From positions 3,364,001 through 3,428,000 of the forward strand of contig NZ_CP084930.1 of the NCBI RefSeq assembly GCF_023822065.1: a stretch of 64,000 nucleotides of DNA, given 5' to 3'. Source of the DNA: Sphingomonas morindae (lineage in GTDB: Bacteria > Pseudomonadota > Alphaproteobacteria > Sphingomonadales > Sphingomonadaceae). Below are positions 25,605 to 35,432 of the stretch, piece after piece. The position numbers and the translations under genes were made by a program. The first letter of the stretch is position 1. Each line of letters opens with the position of its first letter. The notes beneath the pieces were generated by a model. That model saw nothing but the letters and a program-made list of their open reading frames with translations. It did not search any database and was not told where the DNA came from.

Positions 25605-26708
25605 TTACTCCAGGCTCGCTCCGAGCCTGCGTCCATATTGCACGATCGCCTGTCCTACCCGGCTGCGCTCGGCATCATAACGTCGCAGTGCTGCATTCAC
25701 CGGCTCGCGCCGGAGCGCATCGGCAAGCGCCATTGCGTCGCCGGCCGCCTTCGCAACGCCCATCGCAGTATGCGGGCGCGCGATGAAGGCAGCGTCGCCG
25801 AGGAGCGCCAGCCGCCCGTTGGTCATCCGCGGCACCTCCAGGTCGAAGATGGCCTGCACGAACGGCTCCGGCTCCGCCTCGACTACCGCCGCGAATGGCG
25901 GAGGCAACAGAGCGTATGCATCGCGGACCAGCCGATCGCGCACATCGGCCGGCACGGACCCGCGTGGAAGCGAGTAGAGGTGGGGCTCCCCCCGGCAATT
26001 CACGAGCAATCCCGGGAGGTCCGCGACTCGGCGATACCAGACGCAATTGTAGCGTCGTCGTCCCGGCTCGATCTCGCCCCGGGGACCGGCGACGAGGTAG
26101 CCGAGCGCCTGCCCGCCGGTCATGTGGTAGAAGGCGAACCGTTCGGACAGCGCGGCGACGGAGATTGGCGCGAGATCGGGCTCGGGCAGCAGGAAGCGCC
26201 ATGCGACATAGCCGGCGTAATGCGGCTCGACCTCGCGCGACGCGAACATGGACCCGCGCACGACCGAGCCGATGCCGTCGGCACCGATGACGATGTCCGC
26301 CCCCACGCTCCCGCCATCGGCGGTGCGCAGCCACGCGCGGTCGCCATCGCTGCCCGCCGCATCCACCGCCGCGCCGATGCGATAGCAGCCGTCCGGCATG
26401 AGGTCGCGCACGGCCAAGTAGAGCGCGTCCCAGGAGATCTGCATCTGCGAACGGGCGTCCCGGTGCGCAACCCCGCCAGCCCGGTCGAGCGTGATCCGTT
26501 CGTGTGCCGTCACGCCCGTCGTCGCGACCTCAGGTCGGCCCAGTGCGCGCAGGATGGCGAACACCTCCTCCTGCGCGACGAGGCCGGCGCCGCGACCGTC
26601 CAGGCCGCTCGCAGATCGCTCAAGGATCGTCACCTCGTGGCCGTCCCGCCGAAGGAGCGCGCCGGCGAACAGTCCGCCGAGCGATCCTCCGGCGATGGCA
26701 ACGCGCAC
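25605..26708 (-). CDS. FAD-dependent aromatic-ring monooxygenase family protein
   Basis: A 367-residue class A flavoprotein hydroxylase. It has the N-terminal GGSLGGLFAG dinucleotide motif, ADIVIGADGIGSVVR (DG motif), and GRLALLGDAAFIARPHTAMG (GD motif). It resembles 2,6-dihydroxypyridine/HpxO-type NAD(P)H-dependent hydroxylases. The GTG start at 26708 lies four bases after the MFS stop, so the two form one transcript. An exporter or importer paired with a hydroxylase suggests detoxification or catabolism of an aromatic or heterocyclic compound, likely under the LysR regulator at 28020. Confidence 0.88.
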   Translation of the reverse strand: MRVAIAGGSLGGLFAGALLRRDGHEVTILERSASGLDGRGAGLVAQEEVFAILRALGRPEVATTGVTAHERITLDRAGGVAHRDARSQMQISWDALYLAVRDLMPDGCYRIGAAVDAAGSDGDRAWLRTADGGSVGADIVIGADGIGSVVRGSMFASREVEPHYAGYVAWRFLLPEPDLAPISVAALSERFAFYHMTGGQALGYLVAGPRGEIEPGRRRYNCVWYRRVADLPGLLVNCRGEPHLYSLPRGSVPADVRDRLVRDAYALLPPPFAAVVEAEPEPFVQAIFDLEVPRMTNGRLALLGDAAFIARPHTAMGVAKAAGDAMALADALRREPVNAALRRYDAERSRVGQAIVQYGRRLGASLE

Positions 26709-26712
26709 GGGC

Positions 26713-27909
26713 TCAGCCCCGCTTCGCCAGGCTGCGCGCCTGGATCAGCACGCCCAACAGCGCCAGCACCGAGCCTAGCACGGAGACCGCCACCCAACCG
26801 CCGCCGTTCCAGGCCGCCGTCGCGGCCGCCGAGCCACCGGCACCGCCCAGAAACATCGCACCCATGAAGATGGTGTTCAACCGTCCCCGCGCCTCGGGCC
26901 GGAGAGCATAGACGACATGCTGGTTCGACACGAGAGCGCTTTGGACCGCAAAGTCGAGCAGGATGACGCCGACGACCAGTCCGGCCAGAGACTGCCACAC
27001 GGCGAAGAGCAGCCAGGAAGCCAGCGTCAGCGCGGCACCAAGCGCGATCACGCGGTGCGGTCCACGGCGATCTGCGTAACGGCCCGCGATCGGCGCCGCG
27101 AAGATCCCGACCGCACCCACGATGCCGAACAGCCCGGCAACGTCCGCGCCCAGATGAAAGCGCGGTTCCTCGAGACGGAGCGCGAGGATCGTCCAGAAGG
27201 CCGTGAACGCCGCGAACAGGAGCGCCTGCGTGACCGCGGCGATGCGCAACTCCGCGAACTCCGACCAGAGGTGGCGAAGCGAGGCGAGGAGCGCGCCGTA
27301 GCGCAAGTCGCTGTCCGGGCGGCTGCTCGGCAGCGCGACCGCCATCAGCGCGCCGGCACCAAGCGCCATCGGCACGCCGAGCCAGAACATCTCGCGCCAG
27401 CCCGCGTGCGTGGCGACGAAGCCCGCCAGCGTCCGGCTGAGCAGGATACCGCACAGCACACCCGACATCACTGACCCGACCGTCGCCCCCCGCTTCTCCG
27501 GCGCGGCGAGATGCGCCGCAAACGGCACGATCTGCTGCGCCACAGTGGCGGACACGCCAACCAGCAGCGATGCGGCGAGGACAAGCCAGGCGCTTGGCGC
27601 CGCGGCGGCGGCCACTAGCGCGGCGGCAAGCACCATGAATTGAATAACGATCAGCCGCTTGCGCTCGATCAGGTCGCCGAGCGGTACCAGAAGGAACAAG
27701 CCTGCCGCATAGCCGAACTGCGTGGCGGTCGGGATCAGGCCGGTGACGCCGCCCGGCAGGTCTCGCTCCATAACTCCCAGCATCGGCTGGTTGTAGTAGA
27801 TGTTGGCGACGGCAACGCCGGCCGCCATTGCCATCGCGAAGATCAGACCGCGTCCAAGCACGGGCGCGACCTCCGCGCTTCGCGGGCCGGCCTGAGTGAG
27901 CGTGTTCAT
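26713..27909 (-). CDS. MFS transporter
   Basis: A 398-residue, 12-TM major facilitator. The motif between TM2 and TM3 is [10 protein letters not shown] (G-D-x-x-x-R-K-R). The ATG at 27909 is preceded by AAGGAGGTTT, a near-perfect Shine-Dalgarno. It resembles YnfM/NepI-type drug or metabolite exporters. It forms an operon with the flavin monooxygenase and is divergent from a LysR regulator. Confidence 0.9.
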   Translation of the reverse strand: MNTLTQAGPRSAEVAPVLGRGLIFAMAMAAGVAVANIYYNQPMLGVMERDLPGGVTGLIPTATQFGYAAGLFLLVPLGDLIERKRLIVIQFMVLAAALVAAAAAPSAWLVLAASLLVGVSATVAQQIVPFAAHLAAPEKRGATVGSVMSGVLCGILLSRTLAGFVATHAGWREMFWLGVPMALGAGALMAVALPSSRPDSDLRYGALLASLRHLWSEFAELRIAAVTQALLFAAFTAFWTILALRLEEPRFHLGADVAGLFGIVGAVGIFAAPIAGRYADRRGPHRVIALGAALTLASWLLFAVWQSLAGLVVGVILLDFAVQSALVSNQHVVYALRPEARGRLNTIFMGAMFLGGAGGSAAATAAWNGGGWVAVSVLGSVLALLGVLIQARSLAKRG

Positions 27910-27980
27910 GCAAACCTCCTTCGGGACAAAGCCGGTCAATGTCGCGACGAAGGTAGATTGCTTCTCCGAGAGATATTAGA

Positions 27981-27993
27981 TGCGGTATTCGCA
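27981..27993. promoter_or_regulatory. candidate LysR operator in the MFS/LysR divergent promoter
   Basis: TGCG-GTATT-CGCA is an exact inverted repeat in the 110-base gap between the divergent MFS (27909) and LysR (28020) starts. A GATAT/ATATC pair flanks it at about 27972 and 28001. Position and symmetry fit a LysR binding site. Confidence 0.4.
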
Positions 27994-28019
27994 CTTCTTG
28001 TATATCCGGAACAGATAGA

Positions 28020-28901
28020 ATGAACGTGTCGGACGTCTCGGTCTTCGTCGAGGCCGTCAAGGCGAACAGCCTTGCCGGAGCCGCCCGGCGGCTCGGCATC
28101 GCGCCGATGCTCGCCTCACGCCGCCTCGCCGCGCTGGAGGACGAACTCGGCGTCCGGCTGCTCCAGCGCACCACGCGCGCTCTGTCGCTGACACCCGAGG
28201 GCGAGGCCTTCCTCCCGCACGCACAGGCGATGCTGGAGGCGCTCGGAGACGGCCTCGGCGCGATCCGGCCGTCCGACGCGGGCGCATCGGGCATGCTGCG
28301 AGTCACCGCCTCCGTCCCGTTCGGACGGCAGGTGGTTGCGCCCTTCGTCGCCAGCTTCCTCCGGGCCAATCCGGAGGCGCAGATCGATCTTCTGCTGACC
28401 GACGCGATGGTCGACATCGTCGGTCAGGGGATCGACCTTGCCATCCGGATCGCGCGTCTGCGCGACAGTGGCCTCATCGCGCGCAGGCTCGCGCCCAATC
28501 CGCTGGAGCTCTACGCCTCGCCCGACTACCTGCGGGAACGTGCCGCGCCCCGCCGGATCGCCGACCTCGCCACGCACGAGTGTCTGGCGATCACGGGCGT
28601 GCGCCATTGGTCCTTCCTGGGAACCGGCGGAAGGACAACTCGGCAGCGGATCGGCGGCCGCTTTACCGCCAGTTCGCCGGAGGCGTTGCGTGAGGCGTGC
28701 GTTGGCGGTGCGGGGATCGGGCAGCTGTCCGGCTGGATGACGGTCGACGACATCGGCGCAGGCCGGCTTGTGGCGGTCACGCTGGAGGACGGCGCGCCGG
28801 AGCCGCTCGATATCTGGGCGGTCCACCCCAGCGCGCGTCTGATGCCGGCCAAGACGCGACTCTTTATCGAAGGGTTGGCGGCACATCTCGCCTCCCGGTG
28901 A
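28020..28901 (+). CDS. LysR-family transcriptional regulator (CrgA/YafC-like)
   Basis: A 293-residue protein. The N-terminal HTH (SLAGAARRLGIAPMLASRRL) is followed by the LEDELGVRLLQRTTRALSL linker, and the effector domain has the VDIVGQGIDLAIRIARLRDS segment typical of this subgroup. It is divergent from the MFS/monooxygenase operon, which it most likely controls. Its stop lies 11 bases from the convergent molybdenum-hydroxylase gene. Confidence 0.93.
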   Translation: MNVSDVSVFVEAVKANSLAGAARRLGIAPMLASRRLAALEDELGVRLLQRTTRALSLTPEGEAFLPHAQAMLEALGDGLGAIRPSDAGASGMLRVTASVPFGRQVVAPFVASFLRANPEAQIDLLLTDAMVDIVGQGIDLAIRIARLRDSGLIARRLAPNPLELYASPDYLRERAAPRRIADLATHECLAITGVRHWSFLGTGGRTTRQRIGGRFTASSPEALREACVGGAGIGQLSGWMTVDDIGAGRLVAVTLEDGAPEPLDIWAVHPSARLMPAKTRLFIEGLAAHLASR

Positions 28902-28912
28902 GTACACGAGGC

Positions 28913-31159
28913 CTACCCCGCCCATCCGATCGCCGCCTTCAGCTTCTCGGGCGTCAGCGGCATGTCGCGCAGGCGCGCGCCGGTCGCGTCCGCGATCGCG
29001 TTGGCGAGCGCCGCCGAGGTTGGCCCCTGCGCCGTCTCGCCCGCGCCGAGGAACGGCAGACCGGGGCGGTCGATGATGTGTACGTTCACCTGCCCCGGCA
29101 CGTCCTCGAAGCGCATGATCGGATAGGTGCCCCAGTCGAAGCTGGTGCGCTTGCTCTCGTCGAATGTCACCGCCTCGAAAAGGGCCCAGCTCAAGGATTG
29201 CAGAATACCTCCCTCCGCCTGGTTGCGGATGCCGTCGGGGTTCGCGGGCTGCCCGGCGTCGATCGCTGCCTGGACGCGGTGCACGGCGACGGCACCGGTC
29301 TCGCGCTCCACCTCGACCTCCATCGCGATCGCGCAATAGGCACCGATGTTCTTGTATCGCGCGAACGCCATTCCACAGCCGCGGCGCCCATCGCCCCTCG
29401 GACGGCGTTCCCAGCCGAAGCGGCTTGTCGCCTCGATCATCACCGCCCGTGCGCGCTCATCCTGCATGTGCGCGAGCCTGAAGGAGAGCGGGTCGACGTG
29501 GGCGGCATGCGCCAGTTCATCGAGCATGCTCTCGATCGTGAAAACGTTCAGGTGCGCGCCGAGCGAGCGCAGCGCCGACACGCGGAGCGGCATCTCCGGC
29601 ACGAAGTGGTAGCGAACGTCCATGTTGGGAAAGACGTAGAGAGGGTTGGCGTTCCGATCCCCGTCACCTTCGGGCATCGGGATCGGCTTCGCCTCTTGGG
29701 GTGCGAACGGCGTGGCAACCTCCTGCGCCACGGCATAGCCGCCCGCCTTGACCGGACGGGTGTTGTGCGAGTTGCTCCAAACCTCGTAGTTCCAGTGGGC
29801 GATGCGCCTGTCAGACCCGACCGCGGCTTCGACCTGCGTCACCATCCCGCAGCCGCACGGCTCCCATCCGAACTCCTGCTCGCGCATCCATTGCAGCCGG
29901 ATCGGTCGCCCCGGCACCCGCATCGCGATCAAGGCCGCCTCCGCGGTCACGTCGTCCGCGCCGTTCTGGCCGTAACAGCCCGAGCCCGGCACGTGGACGA
30001 CGCGCACCTTCTCAGGCGGCAGGCCGACCAGCTCGGCGGTGGCCCGGTGCATGTCGAACACGCCCTGGCTGTGCGACCAGATGGTGAGTTCGCCCTTCCT
30101 GAAGACGGCAACGGCGCAGGAAGGTCCGATCGACCCGTGAGCATACCAGGGTCGGCTGTAGGAAGCCTCGATGCGGTGCGCCGCCGCCCGTGCGCCGTCA
30201 TGCGTGTCGAGCACCTGGATCTCGCGGGTGGGCAGCGTCCTCAGATGCCGTGGCCCATCCGCAACTGGCAGGCGCGGCACGGTGCGGACGTAATCGGACG
30301 CCTGCGCCACCCGCATCGCCCGGATCGCCTGCCATTCCCGCGTTGCCACCACAGCCGCGAACTCGCCATCCTGGATCACCGCGACAACCCCCGGCATCCG
30401 ACGGGCGTCGTCCAAACGGGCGCGCACGAGCAGAGTCCCATGGCTAGGCCCGCGCACAACGCGGGCATGAAGCATGCCGGGCAGACGCATGTCGTGCACA
30501 TACGCTTCGCCGCCCACCAGCTTAGCGGGAATGTCCACGCGCGGCAGGCTGCGCCCCATCGTGCGGTATCCGCGCGGGTCGCGGCGCGGAGCTTGTGGGA
30601 CCGCTTCGACGTGCATGTCCAGCGCGGCCGCGAGCTGGCCGTAGCCGATGCGGCGCCCGCCCGGCCCAATCACTTGGCCCTTGCCGTCTGTGGTGAGCGT
30701 CGCCGCATCGGCGCGCCAGGTGCGGGCGGCCTGCCGGAGCAACAGCATCCGAACGTTCGCGCCGGCATTGGCGAGCGCCATGCCACCGTCTTGCATAGAA
30801 TGGCTACCGGCCGTCAGCCCCTCGTCGGGCGTGCGCGCGGTGTCGGCGGTGATGAACTCGATCTCCGCGGGCGGCAGGTCCAGCTCCTCCGCGGCGACCT
30901 GGAGGAGCGCGGTGCGGATGCCCTGCCCCAGTTCCGCCTTGCCGGAGAAGACGGTGGTGCGGCCGTCCGGTGCGATCCGGATCCACGCGTCAAGCTCCGG
31001 CGTCATCTTCAGGCTGCCTACCAGGTCGGGGCGCCTGACCGGTGGCCCAGCGCTGCCCTCCCCGCCCCCGGCCAGCTGCGCCAGCGCCTTCGCGCCGAAG
31101 CCGAAGGCGACCACCAGACCGCCGCTCGCCAGCATCTCACGCCGCGTCACCCCGCTCAT
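28913..31159 (-). CDS. molybdopterin-binding subunit of a xanthine-dehydrogenase-family oxidoreductase
   Basis: A 748-residue large subunit with a twin-arginine leader (TRREMLASGGLVV). It has the duplicated Mo-binding architecture of the isoquinoline/aldehyde oxidoreductase subgroup: SGKAELGQGIRTALLQVAAE, VPGSGCYGQNGADDVTAEA, and GLPFLGAGETAQGPTSAALA with the catalytic Glu. The frame extends upstream to 31504, but the ATG at 31159 overlaps the iron-sulfur gene by four bases and gives the Tat signal. It would hydroxylate a heterocycle or oxidise an aldehyde, passing electrons through the 2Fe-2S subunit to the cytochrome c encoded upstream. No CoxD/XdhC-type cofactor chaperone is adjacent. Confidence 0.9.
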   Translation of the reverse strand: MSGVTRREMLASGGLVVAFGFGAKALAQLAGGGEGSAGPPVRRPDLVGSLKMTPELDAWIRIAPDGRTTVFSGKAELGQGIRTALLQVAAEELDLPPAEIEFITADTARTPDEGLTAGSHSMQDGGMALANAGANVRMLLLRQAARTWRADAATLTTDGKGQVIGPGGRRIGYGQLAAALDMHVEAVPQAPRRDPRGYRTMGRSLPRVDIPAKLVGGEAYVHDMRLPGMLHARVVRGPSHGTLLVRARLDDARRMPGVVAVIQDGEFAAVVATREWQAIRAMRVAQASDYVRTVPRLPVADGPRHLRTLPTREIQVLDTHDGARAAAHRIEASYSRPWYAHGSIGPSCAVAVFRKGELTIWSHSQGVFDMHRATAELVGLPPEKVRVVHVPGSGCYGQNGADDVTAEAALIAMRVPGRPIRLQWMREQEFGWEPCGCGMVTQVEAAVGSDRRIAHWNYEVWSNSHNTRPVKAGGYAVAQEVATPFAPQEAKPIPMPEGDGDRNANPLYVFPNMDVRYHFVPEMPLRVSALRSLGAHLNVFTIESMLDELAHAAHVDPLSFRLAHMQDERARAVMIEATSRFGWERRPRGDGRRGCGMAFARYKNIGAYCAIAMEVEVERETGAVAVHRVQAAIDAGQPANPDGIRNQAEGGILQSLSWALFEAVTFDESKRTSFDWGTYPIMRFEDVPGQVNVHIIDRPGLPFLGAGETAQGPTSAALANAIADATGARLRDMPLTPEKLKAAIGWAG

Positions 31160-31632
31160 GCCGCGCCGCCTTCCGCCGGGCGGCCGGCGGCACGGCGGAT
31201 CGCCCGCAGGATGCGCATGTGCGTGCCGCAGCGGCATAGGTTGGGCTGCATGTGCCGCCGGATCGTCGCCTCGTCCGGCGCCGGCTCCTCGTCGAGCAGC
31301 GCCTGCGCCCGCATGATCATGCCCGCTATGCAGTAGCCGCACTGCGCCGCCTGCTCGTGCAGGAACGCCTCCTGAAGACGGTTCATACGCCCTAGGGGCG
31401 CGAGACCTTCGACCGTCCGCACGGCGCGTCCGGCCACGGCTCCGACCGGGGTGATGCAGGAGAAGGCGGCTTTGCCGTCGATCTGCACGGTGCAGGCGCC
31501 GCACTGGCCGAGACCGCAGCCATACTTGGCGCCGTTCAGTCTCAGGTCCTCGCGCAGGACGTAGAGCAGAGGAGTGTCAGGGCTTGCGTCGACGCGGTGG
31601 TCGGCGCCGTTGACGTTCACGGTCAGTGTCAT
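31156..31632 (-). CDS. (2Fe-2S)-binding small subunit of the molybdenum hydroxylase
   Basis: 158 residues. The plant-type ferredoxin cluster ligands are CGLGQCGACTV plus FSCITP, and the second all-helical cluster is QCGYCIAGMI with NLCRCGTH. The ATG at 31632 overlaps the cytochrome stop, and the stop overlaps the large-subunit start, each by an ATGA. There is no export signal of its own; it probably travels with the Tat-tagged large subunit. Confidence 0.94.
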   Translation of the reverse strand: MTLTVNVNGADHRVDASPDTPLLYVLREDLRLNGAKYGCGLGQCGACTVQIDGKAAFSCITPVGAVAGRAVRTVEGLAPLGRMNRLQEAFLHEQAAQCGYCIAGMIMRAQALLDEEPAPDEATIRRHMQPNLCRCGTHMRILRAIRRAAGRPAEGGAA

Positions 31633-32909
31633 GGCTGGGCGCTCTCCTTGCGTGCGTGCGCGACCTTGCGGTCCAGCTTTCGCCACGCCGGGCGATCGGT
31701 GAAGCGCGTGCGGGCGTAGGACAGCACCTCCGCCACTTGCTCGTCGGTCAGCGCGTCGGCGAATCCCGGCATCAGCGGCCCGCGCCGCCCGACCGGCGGC
31801 TGGATGCCGCGCAGCACCGCTTGGATCGCGCTCGTGGGATCCTGGTCGCGCAGGTTGGTGGCGAGGCCGAGCGCCGGACGCCCCTGCCCCATCATCGGCG
31901 CGCCGCCGCCATGGCAGCCCGCACACGCCCCCGCGAAAAGGGTGGCGCCCAGCGGATATGCCTGCGCGGCACGCCCCGGCACGTCGATGGGCCGTGTCGG
32001 CGTGCGTCCGCCCTCGTTGCCCATGCCAGATGCGATGTAGGTCGCGATCGCCCGCACGTCCCCCTCAGGCACCCGCGACAGGCTCTCCACGACCGGTCCC
32101 ATCGGGCCGCCGGCGGCGCTGTGATCCGGTGAGATCCCGGTGGAGAGATACTGCTGGAGCGCCTGCACCGTCCACGTGCGCGCCGCCGGGTTGGTCGCGT
32201 CCAGCGGCGGTGCGCGCCAGCCCTCTGCGGCGCCGCCGGCAAGCGCTTGGCCGCGCTTCTCGCCGCCCGCCAGGTTGCGCGGCGTGTGGCACCCTCCGCA
32301 ATGCCCCAAGCCTTCAACTAGGTACCTGCCGCGGTTCCAATCCGCCGAGCGGTCCGGGTCCGGAGCGATCGGCCCTTTGTGCAGGAACAGCATCTTCCAC
32401 CCAGCCAGCAGCGGACGGAAGCCGAGCGGGAAGATCAGGCGGTTGGGCGGCGCCTCCTGCCGAACCGGGCGCCGGGACATGAGGAAGGCATACAGCGCAT
32501 CGAGGTCGCCGTCGGAGACGTGGGTGAAATGCTCGTAGGGAAGAGCCGGGTATAGGTGGCTACCGGTGCGGCTCACACCGTCCCGCATGGCGCGCCGGAA
32601 GGCGGCAAGGGACCAGCGGCCTATCCCCGTCTCAGGGTCTGGCGTGATGTTGTCGGAATAGAGTGTGCCGAACGGCGTTTCTAATGGCCGCGCTCCGGCG
32701 AGAGGGCGACCACCATCGGCTGTATGGCAGACGGCGCAGTCACCCAGCCTGGCCAACACCGCGCCACGCGCGACCGCGGCGGCCGGAAACGACGAAGCGG
32801 CGGGAGGCGCGACCTCCGCGATCGACGGGCGCCAAGTGAGCGCGAGGGCGAACAGGCCGATCGCGACGGCAAGCGCGAGCACTCCCGGTGTCAATCGTCG
32901 TCGAAGCAT
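31629..32909 (-). CDS. membrane-anchored triheme cytochrome c, electron acceptor of the Mo enzyme
   Basis: A 426-residue protein with an N-terminal membrane anchor (LTPGVLALAVAIGLFALAL) and three CxxCH heme sites: CAVCH, CGGCH and CAGCH. Mono-heme domains repeat at about 130-residue spacing, as in the cytochrome subunits of alcohol/gluconate dehydrogenases and of the three-subunit isoquinoline/aldehyde dehydrogenases. The ATG at 32909 places the anchor at the start; the frame upstream to 33176 is filler. It is the first gene of the operon and would pass electrons to the respiratory chain. Confidence 0.92.
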   Translation of the reverse strand: MLRRRLTPGVLALAVAIGLFALALTWRPSIAEVAPPAASSFPAAAVARGAVLARLGDCAVCHTADGGRPLAGARPLETPFGTLYSDNITPDPETGIGRWSLAAFRRAMRDGVSRTGSHLYPALPYEHFTHVSDGDLDALYAFLMSRRPVRQEAPPNRLIFPLGFRPLLAGWKMLFLHKGPIAPDPDRSADWNRGRYLVEGLGHCGGCHTPRNLAGGEKRGQALAGGAAEGWRAPPLDATNPAARTWTVQALQQYLSTGISPDHSAAGGPMGPVVESLSRVPEGDVRAIATYIASGMGNEGGRTPTRPIDVPGRAAQAYPLGATLFAGACAGCHGGGAPMMGQGRPALGLATNLRDQDPTSAIQAVLRGIQPPVGRRGPLMPGFADALTDEQVAEVLSYARTRFTDRPAWRKLDRKVAHARKESAQP

Positions 32910-33159
32910 GGTCCACACCCGGTCGCAACCTCCATCCCCGGCCACAGGAAGGCGGGCCTGCCGCCTGCGGCGTTGGGTATGCGGCCATCGTAGGCGGCGT
33001 GCTCGCACAGGCCTTGTAGAAAGCGCGCAAGAAAGTCGCGGGCACCACGGCGGGCGCACCGATCCGACAAGAACCGCGAGCAAGGGGGTGACACGGCTAA
33101 TCGAACAGCGCTTCGGATCGGCATGCGTCGCCGGCGGCGCGCCACGAGGAGGAAATACG

Positions 33160-34008
33160 ATGAAGCTCGCACGCATAGGTCCGGCCGGTCACGAGCGCCC
33201 GGTACTCCTAGACCCGAGAGGGCGGCTCCGGGGTCTCGACGACGTCATCGGCGACTTGAACGCTGCCGCGATCTCGCAGGAAGGCCTATCGCGCCTCACG
33301 AAGCTCGACCCGGAACTGCTTCCCATCATTGATCCGGACGGCGTCCGGTTCGGGCCGCCCGTCGCTGACATCGGCAAGATCGTCTGCATCGGCCTGAATT
33401 ACACCGATCACGCCGCAGAGGTTGGACTGCCGGTGCCCACCGAGCCAACCATCTTTCTCAAGGGATGCCGTCCCACCGGGGCGAACGATGACGTCCGTCT
33501 CCCCCGTGATGCCATCAAGGGCGCCTGGGAGGTGGAGCTCGGCATCGTGATCGGCGAAGGGGGCCTCTACATCGACGAGGCCGACGCCGATGCGCACATC
33601 GCCGGCTACTGCCTGTTCAACGACCTGTCCGAGCGTGCCTATCAGATGGAGCGTGGCGGGCAGTGGACAAAGGGCAAGAGCTTTCCCGGCTTCGCGCCGA
33701 CAGGGCCGTGGCTCGTCACCCGCGATGAGATTGCCGACCCGCAGGCGCTCGCCATCTGGTTGGAGGTGAACGGCCATCGCTACCAGGAGGGCAGCACGGC
33801 CAATCTCGTCTTCGGCGTACGCCACGTCGTCGCCTACGTGTCGCAGTTTCTGGCGCTCGAGGCCGGCGATCTGATCGTCACGGGAACCCCCGCCGGCGTG
33901 GGACTGGGTCAGGATCCGCCGGTCTTCCTGCGCGATGGCGATACCATCCGGCTCGGCATCGATGGTCTCGGCGAGCAGCGGCAGCAGGTGTTCGCCTGGA
34001 AGGACTGA
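33160..34008 (+). CDS. fumarylacetoacetate-hydrolase-family protein
   Basis: 282 residues of the FAH superfamily, in the ureidoglycolate lyase / 2,4-diketo-acid hydrolase size class. An N-terminal cap (MKLARIGPAGHERPVLLD) precedes VCIGLNYTDHAAE, WEVELGIVIGEGG (metal-binding Glu pair), GYCLFNDLSERAYQ, WTKGKSFPGFAPTGP (catalytic Lys region) and GDLIVTGTPAGVG. A strong GAGGAGGA lies before the ATG at 33160. FAH enzymes cleave C-C bonds late in aromatic or sugar-acid breakdown. It is divergent from the Mo-hydroxylase operon, so a shared catabolic pathway is plausible but not shown. Confidence 0.92.
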   Translation: MKLARIGPAGHERPVLLDPRGRLRGLDDVIGDLNAAAISQEGLSRLTKLDPELLPIIDPDGVRFGPPVADIGKIVCIGLNYTDHAAEVGLPVPTEPTIFLKGCRPTGANDDVRLPRDAIKGAWEVELGIVIGEGGLYIDEADADAHIAGYCLFNDLSERAYQMERGGQWTKGKSFPGFAPTGPWLVTRDEIADPQALAIWLEVNGHRYQEGSTANLVFGVRHVVAYVSQFLALEAGDLIVTGTPAGVGLGQDPPVFLRDGDTIRLGIDGLGEQRQQVFAWKD

Positions 34009-34059
34009 GCGGGTCGAGGACGGACGCCGTGTGCTGCGTCCGCTCCCATCCCGCGCGGT

Positions 34060-34620
34060 TCAGGCGGCGCGCCAGGTGCGGCGCCACGCCAGCGGCGTGT
34101 CATTTACGAAGCGACGGAACAGGCGAGTCAGGTGCGCCTGATCGGTCAGCCCGCAGGCGCAGGCGATCTGGCTGAGCGAGTCCTGCGTGCTCAGCATCAT
34201 CCGCTGCGCCCTGCGGATGCGCTGGCGCACGACGTAGCCATGCGGCGTATCACCGGTGCTCGCCTTGAACGCGCGGCAGAAGTGGCCGGGGCTGAGCTTC
34301 GCCACGCCGGAGAGATCCTCGACCAGGATCGTGCCGTCGAGGTTTGCCTCCACGTGGTCGCGGACCCGCCGGAGCTGCCAAGCGGCGAGTCCGCCCTTGG
34401 CCGGCGCGTCGCCAGAAGTCGGAACCGCGCCCGGGAGCAGGATCCGGTCGAGCGGGTCGTCCCGCTCGCCTGCCAGGAGACCACGCACCTCGTCGAGGTA
34501 GCGGCGTGTGAGCGCCGGATCGACCTCAATGGCACGCTCGGCCCGGCCGATCAGGTCGAGCAGATAAGGCGGCGCCTGATGGGATGCCGGCGTCGTGCTG
34601 GCCGTGGCGTTAGGTGACAT
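34060..34620 (-). CDS. short AraC-family transcriptional regulator
   Basis: 186 residues. The C-terminal half is a complete AraC double HTH (VEDLSGVAKLSPGHFCRAF, HGYVVRQRIRRAQRMM, LSQIACACGLTDQAHLTRLF). The N-terminal effector domain is reduced to about 80 residues, shorter than the usual 170-200. The gene is convergent with the FAH gene. A shortened effector domain suggests regulation by level or by protein contact rather than a sugar-type ligand. Confidence 0.9.
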   Translation of the reverse strand: MSPNATASTTPASHQAPPYLLDLIGRAERAIEVDPALTRRYLDEVRGLLAGERDDPLDRILLPGAVPTSGDAPAKGGLAAWQLRRVRDHVEANLDGTILVEDLSGVAKLSPGHFCRAFKASTGDTPHGYVVRQRIRRAQRMMLSTQDSLSQIACACGLTDQAHLTRLFRRFVNDTPLAWRRTWRAA

Positions 34621-34765
34621 CGCATACCTCCCGTGTCCGTTGCACGGATCGGTATCGACCGTCGGAGCGCACGCCTGAATCGAACGACGGATATCAACGC
34701 ACCCAACCTTGGACGCGCGGACCCCAAACGAAGGTTTAATCGGACCTGGAACCGCCCTGACACGG

Positions 34766-35389
34766 TTACAGACTGATGATGCCTCGACGTGCCGCTATGG
34801 TCACGGCGTGCGTCCGGTCGGACGCACCGAGCTTCGCGTAGATGACCTTCATGTAGCCCTTGATGGTGTCCTCCGAGAGACCCAGCCGGCTCCCGATGAG
34901 CTTGTTCGAATTTCCACCCGCGGCCAGCGTCAGCACCTCCGCCTCGCGTGCGGACAGCGTCTCCTCCGCCGCGTGAAGGGCGATGCCGGTCGCCACTTCC
35001 GGCGTGAGATGCCTACCGCCCGCTTGGACCGACCGGATGGTGTCGAGCAGTTCCTTGCGCATCGCGCTCTTCAGCAGGTAGCCGGCCGCTCCCGCACGCA
35101 ACGCGCGCATCGCCTGCGCGTCTCCCGCGTAGGTCGTCAGCACGATGATACGCGCATTGGGGTAGCTGCCGCGCAGGCTCTCGATCGCCGCCACGCCGCC
35201 CATCCCGGGCATCTGCAGGTCCATGAGCACGATATCGGGACGATGTCGCTCGAAGAGCGCGATCGCCTCCTCTCCGCTCTCCGCCTCGGCGACGACGCTG
35301 AGATCGGCATGCGCCTCAACGACGGCGCGCACGCCCTCGCGAAGCATCGGGTGGTCGTCCACGAGAAGTATCGCAATCGGCTTGACCAT
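34766..35389 (-). CDS. NarL/LuxR-family response regulator (copy 2)
   Basis: 207 residues, closely similar to the regulator at 24010-24639: Asp57 in IVLMDLQMPGMGG and the same recognition helix (GLSEDTIKGYMKVIYAK). The ATG at 35389 gives MVKPIAILLVDDHP; the upstream frame is filler. A frameshifted M17-N-like gene lies 43 bases upstream, as in copy 1. No histidine kinase is adjacent, so it may share the kinase at 20839-23856 or be an orphan. Confidence 0.93.
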   Translation of the reverse strand: MVKPIAILLVDDHPMLREGVRAVVEAHADLSVVAEAESGEEAIALFERHRPDIVLMDLQMPGMGGVAAIESLRGSYPNARIIVLTTYAGDAQAMRALRAGAAGYLLKSAMRKELLDTIRSVQAGGRHLTPEVATGIALHAAEETLSAREAEVLTLAAGGNSNKLIGSRLGLSEDTIKGYMKVIYAKLGASDRTHAVTIAARRGIISL

Positions 35390-35432
35390 CGTCACTGCGT
35401 CCGGTCCTGCTCCCAGCTGCCAGGGCTGCGCA

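Noticed and set aside
28697-31336. 879-codon plus-strand frame
   Set aside because: It lies antisense to the molybdopterin subunit gene, is Arg/His-rich with no domain, and arises because high GC removes stop codons from the opposite strand.
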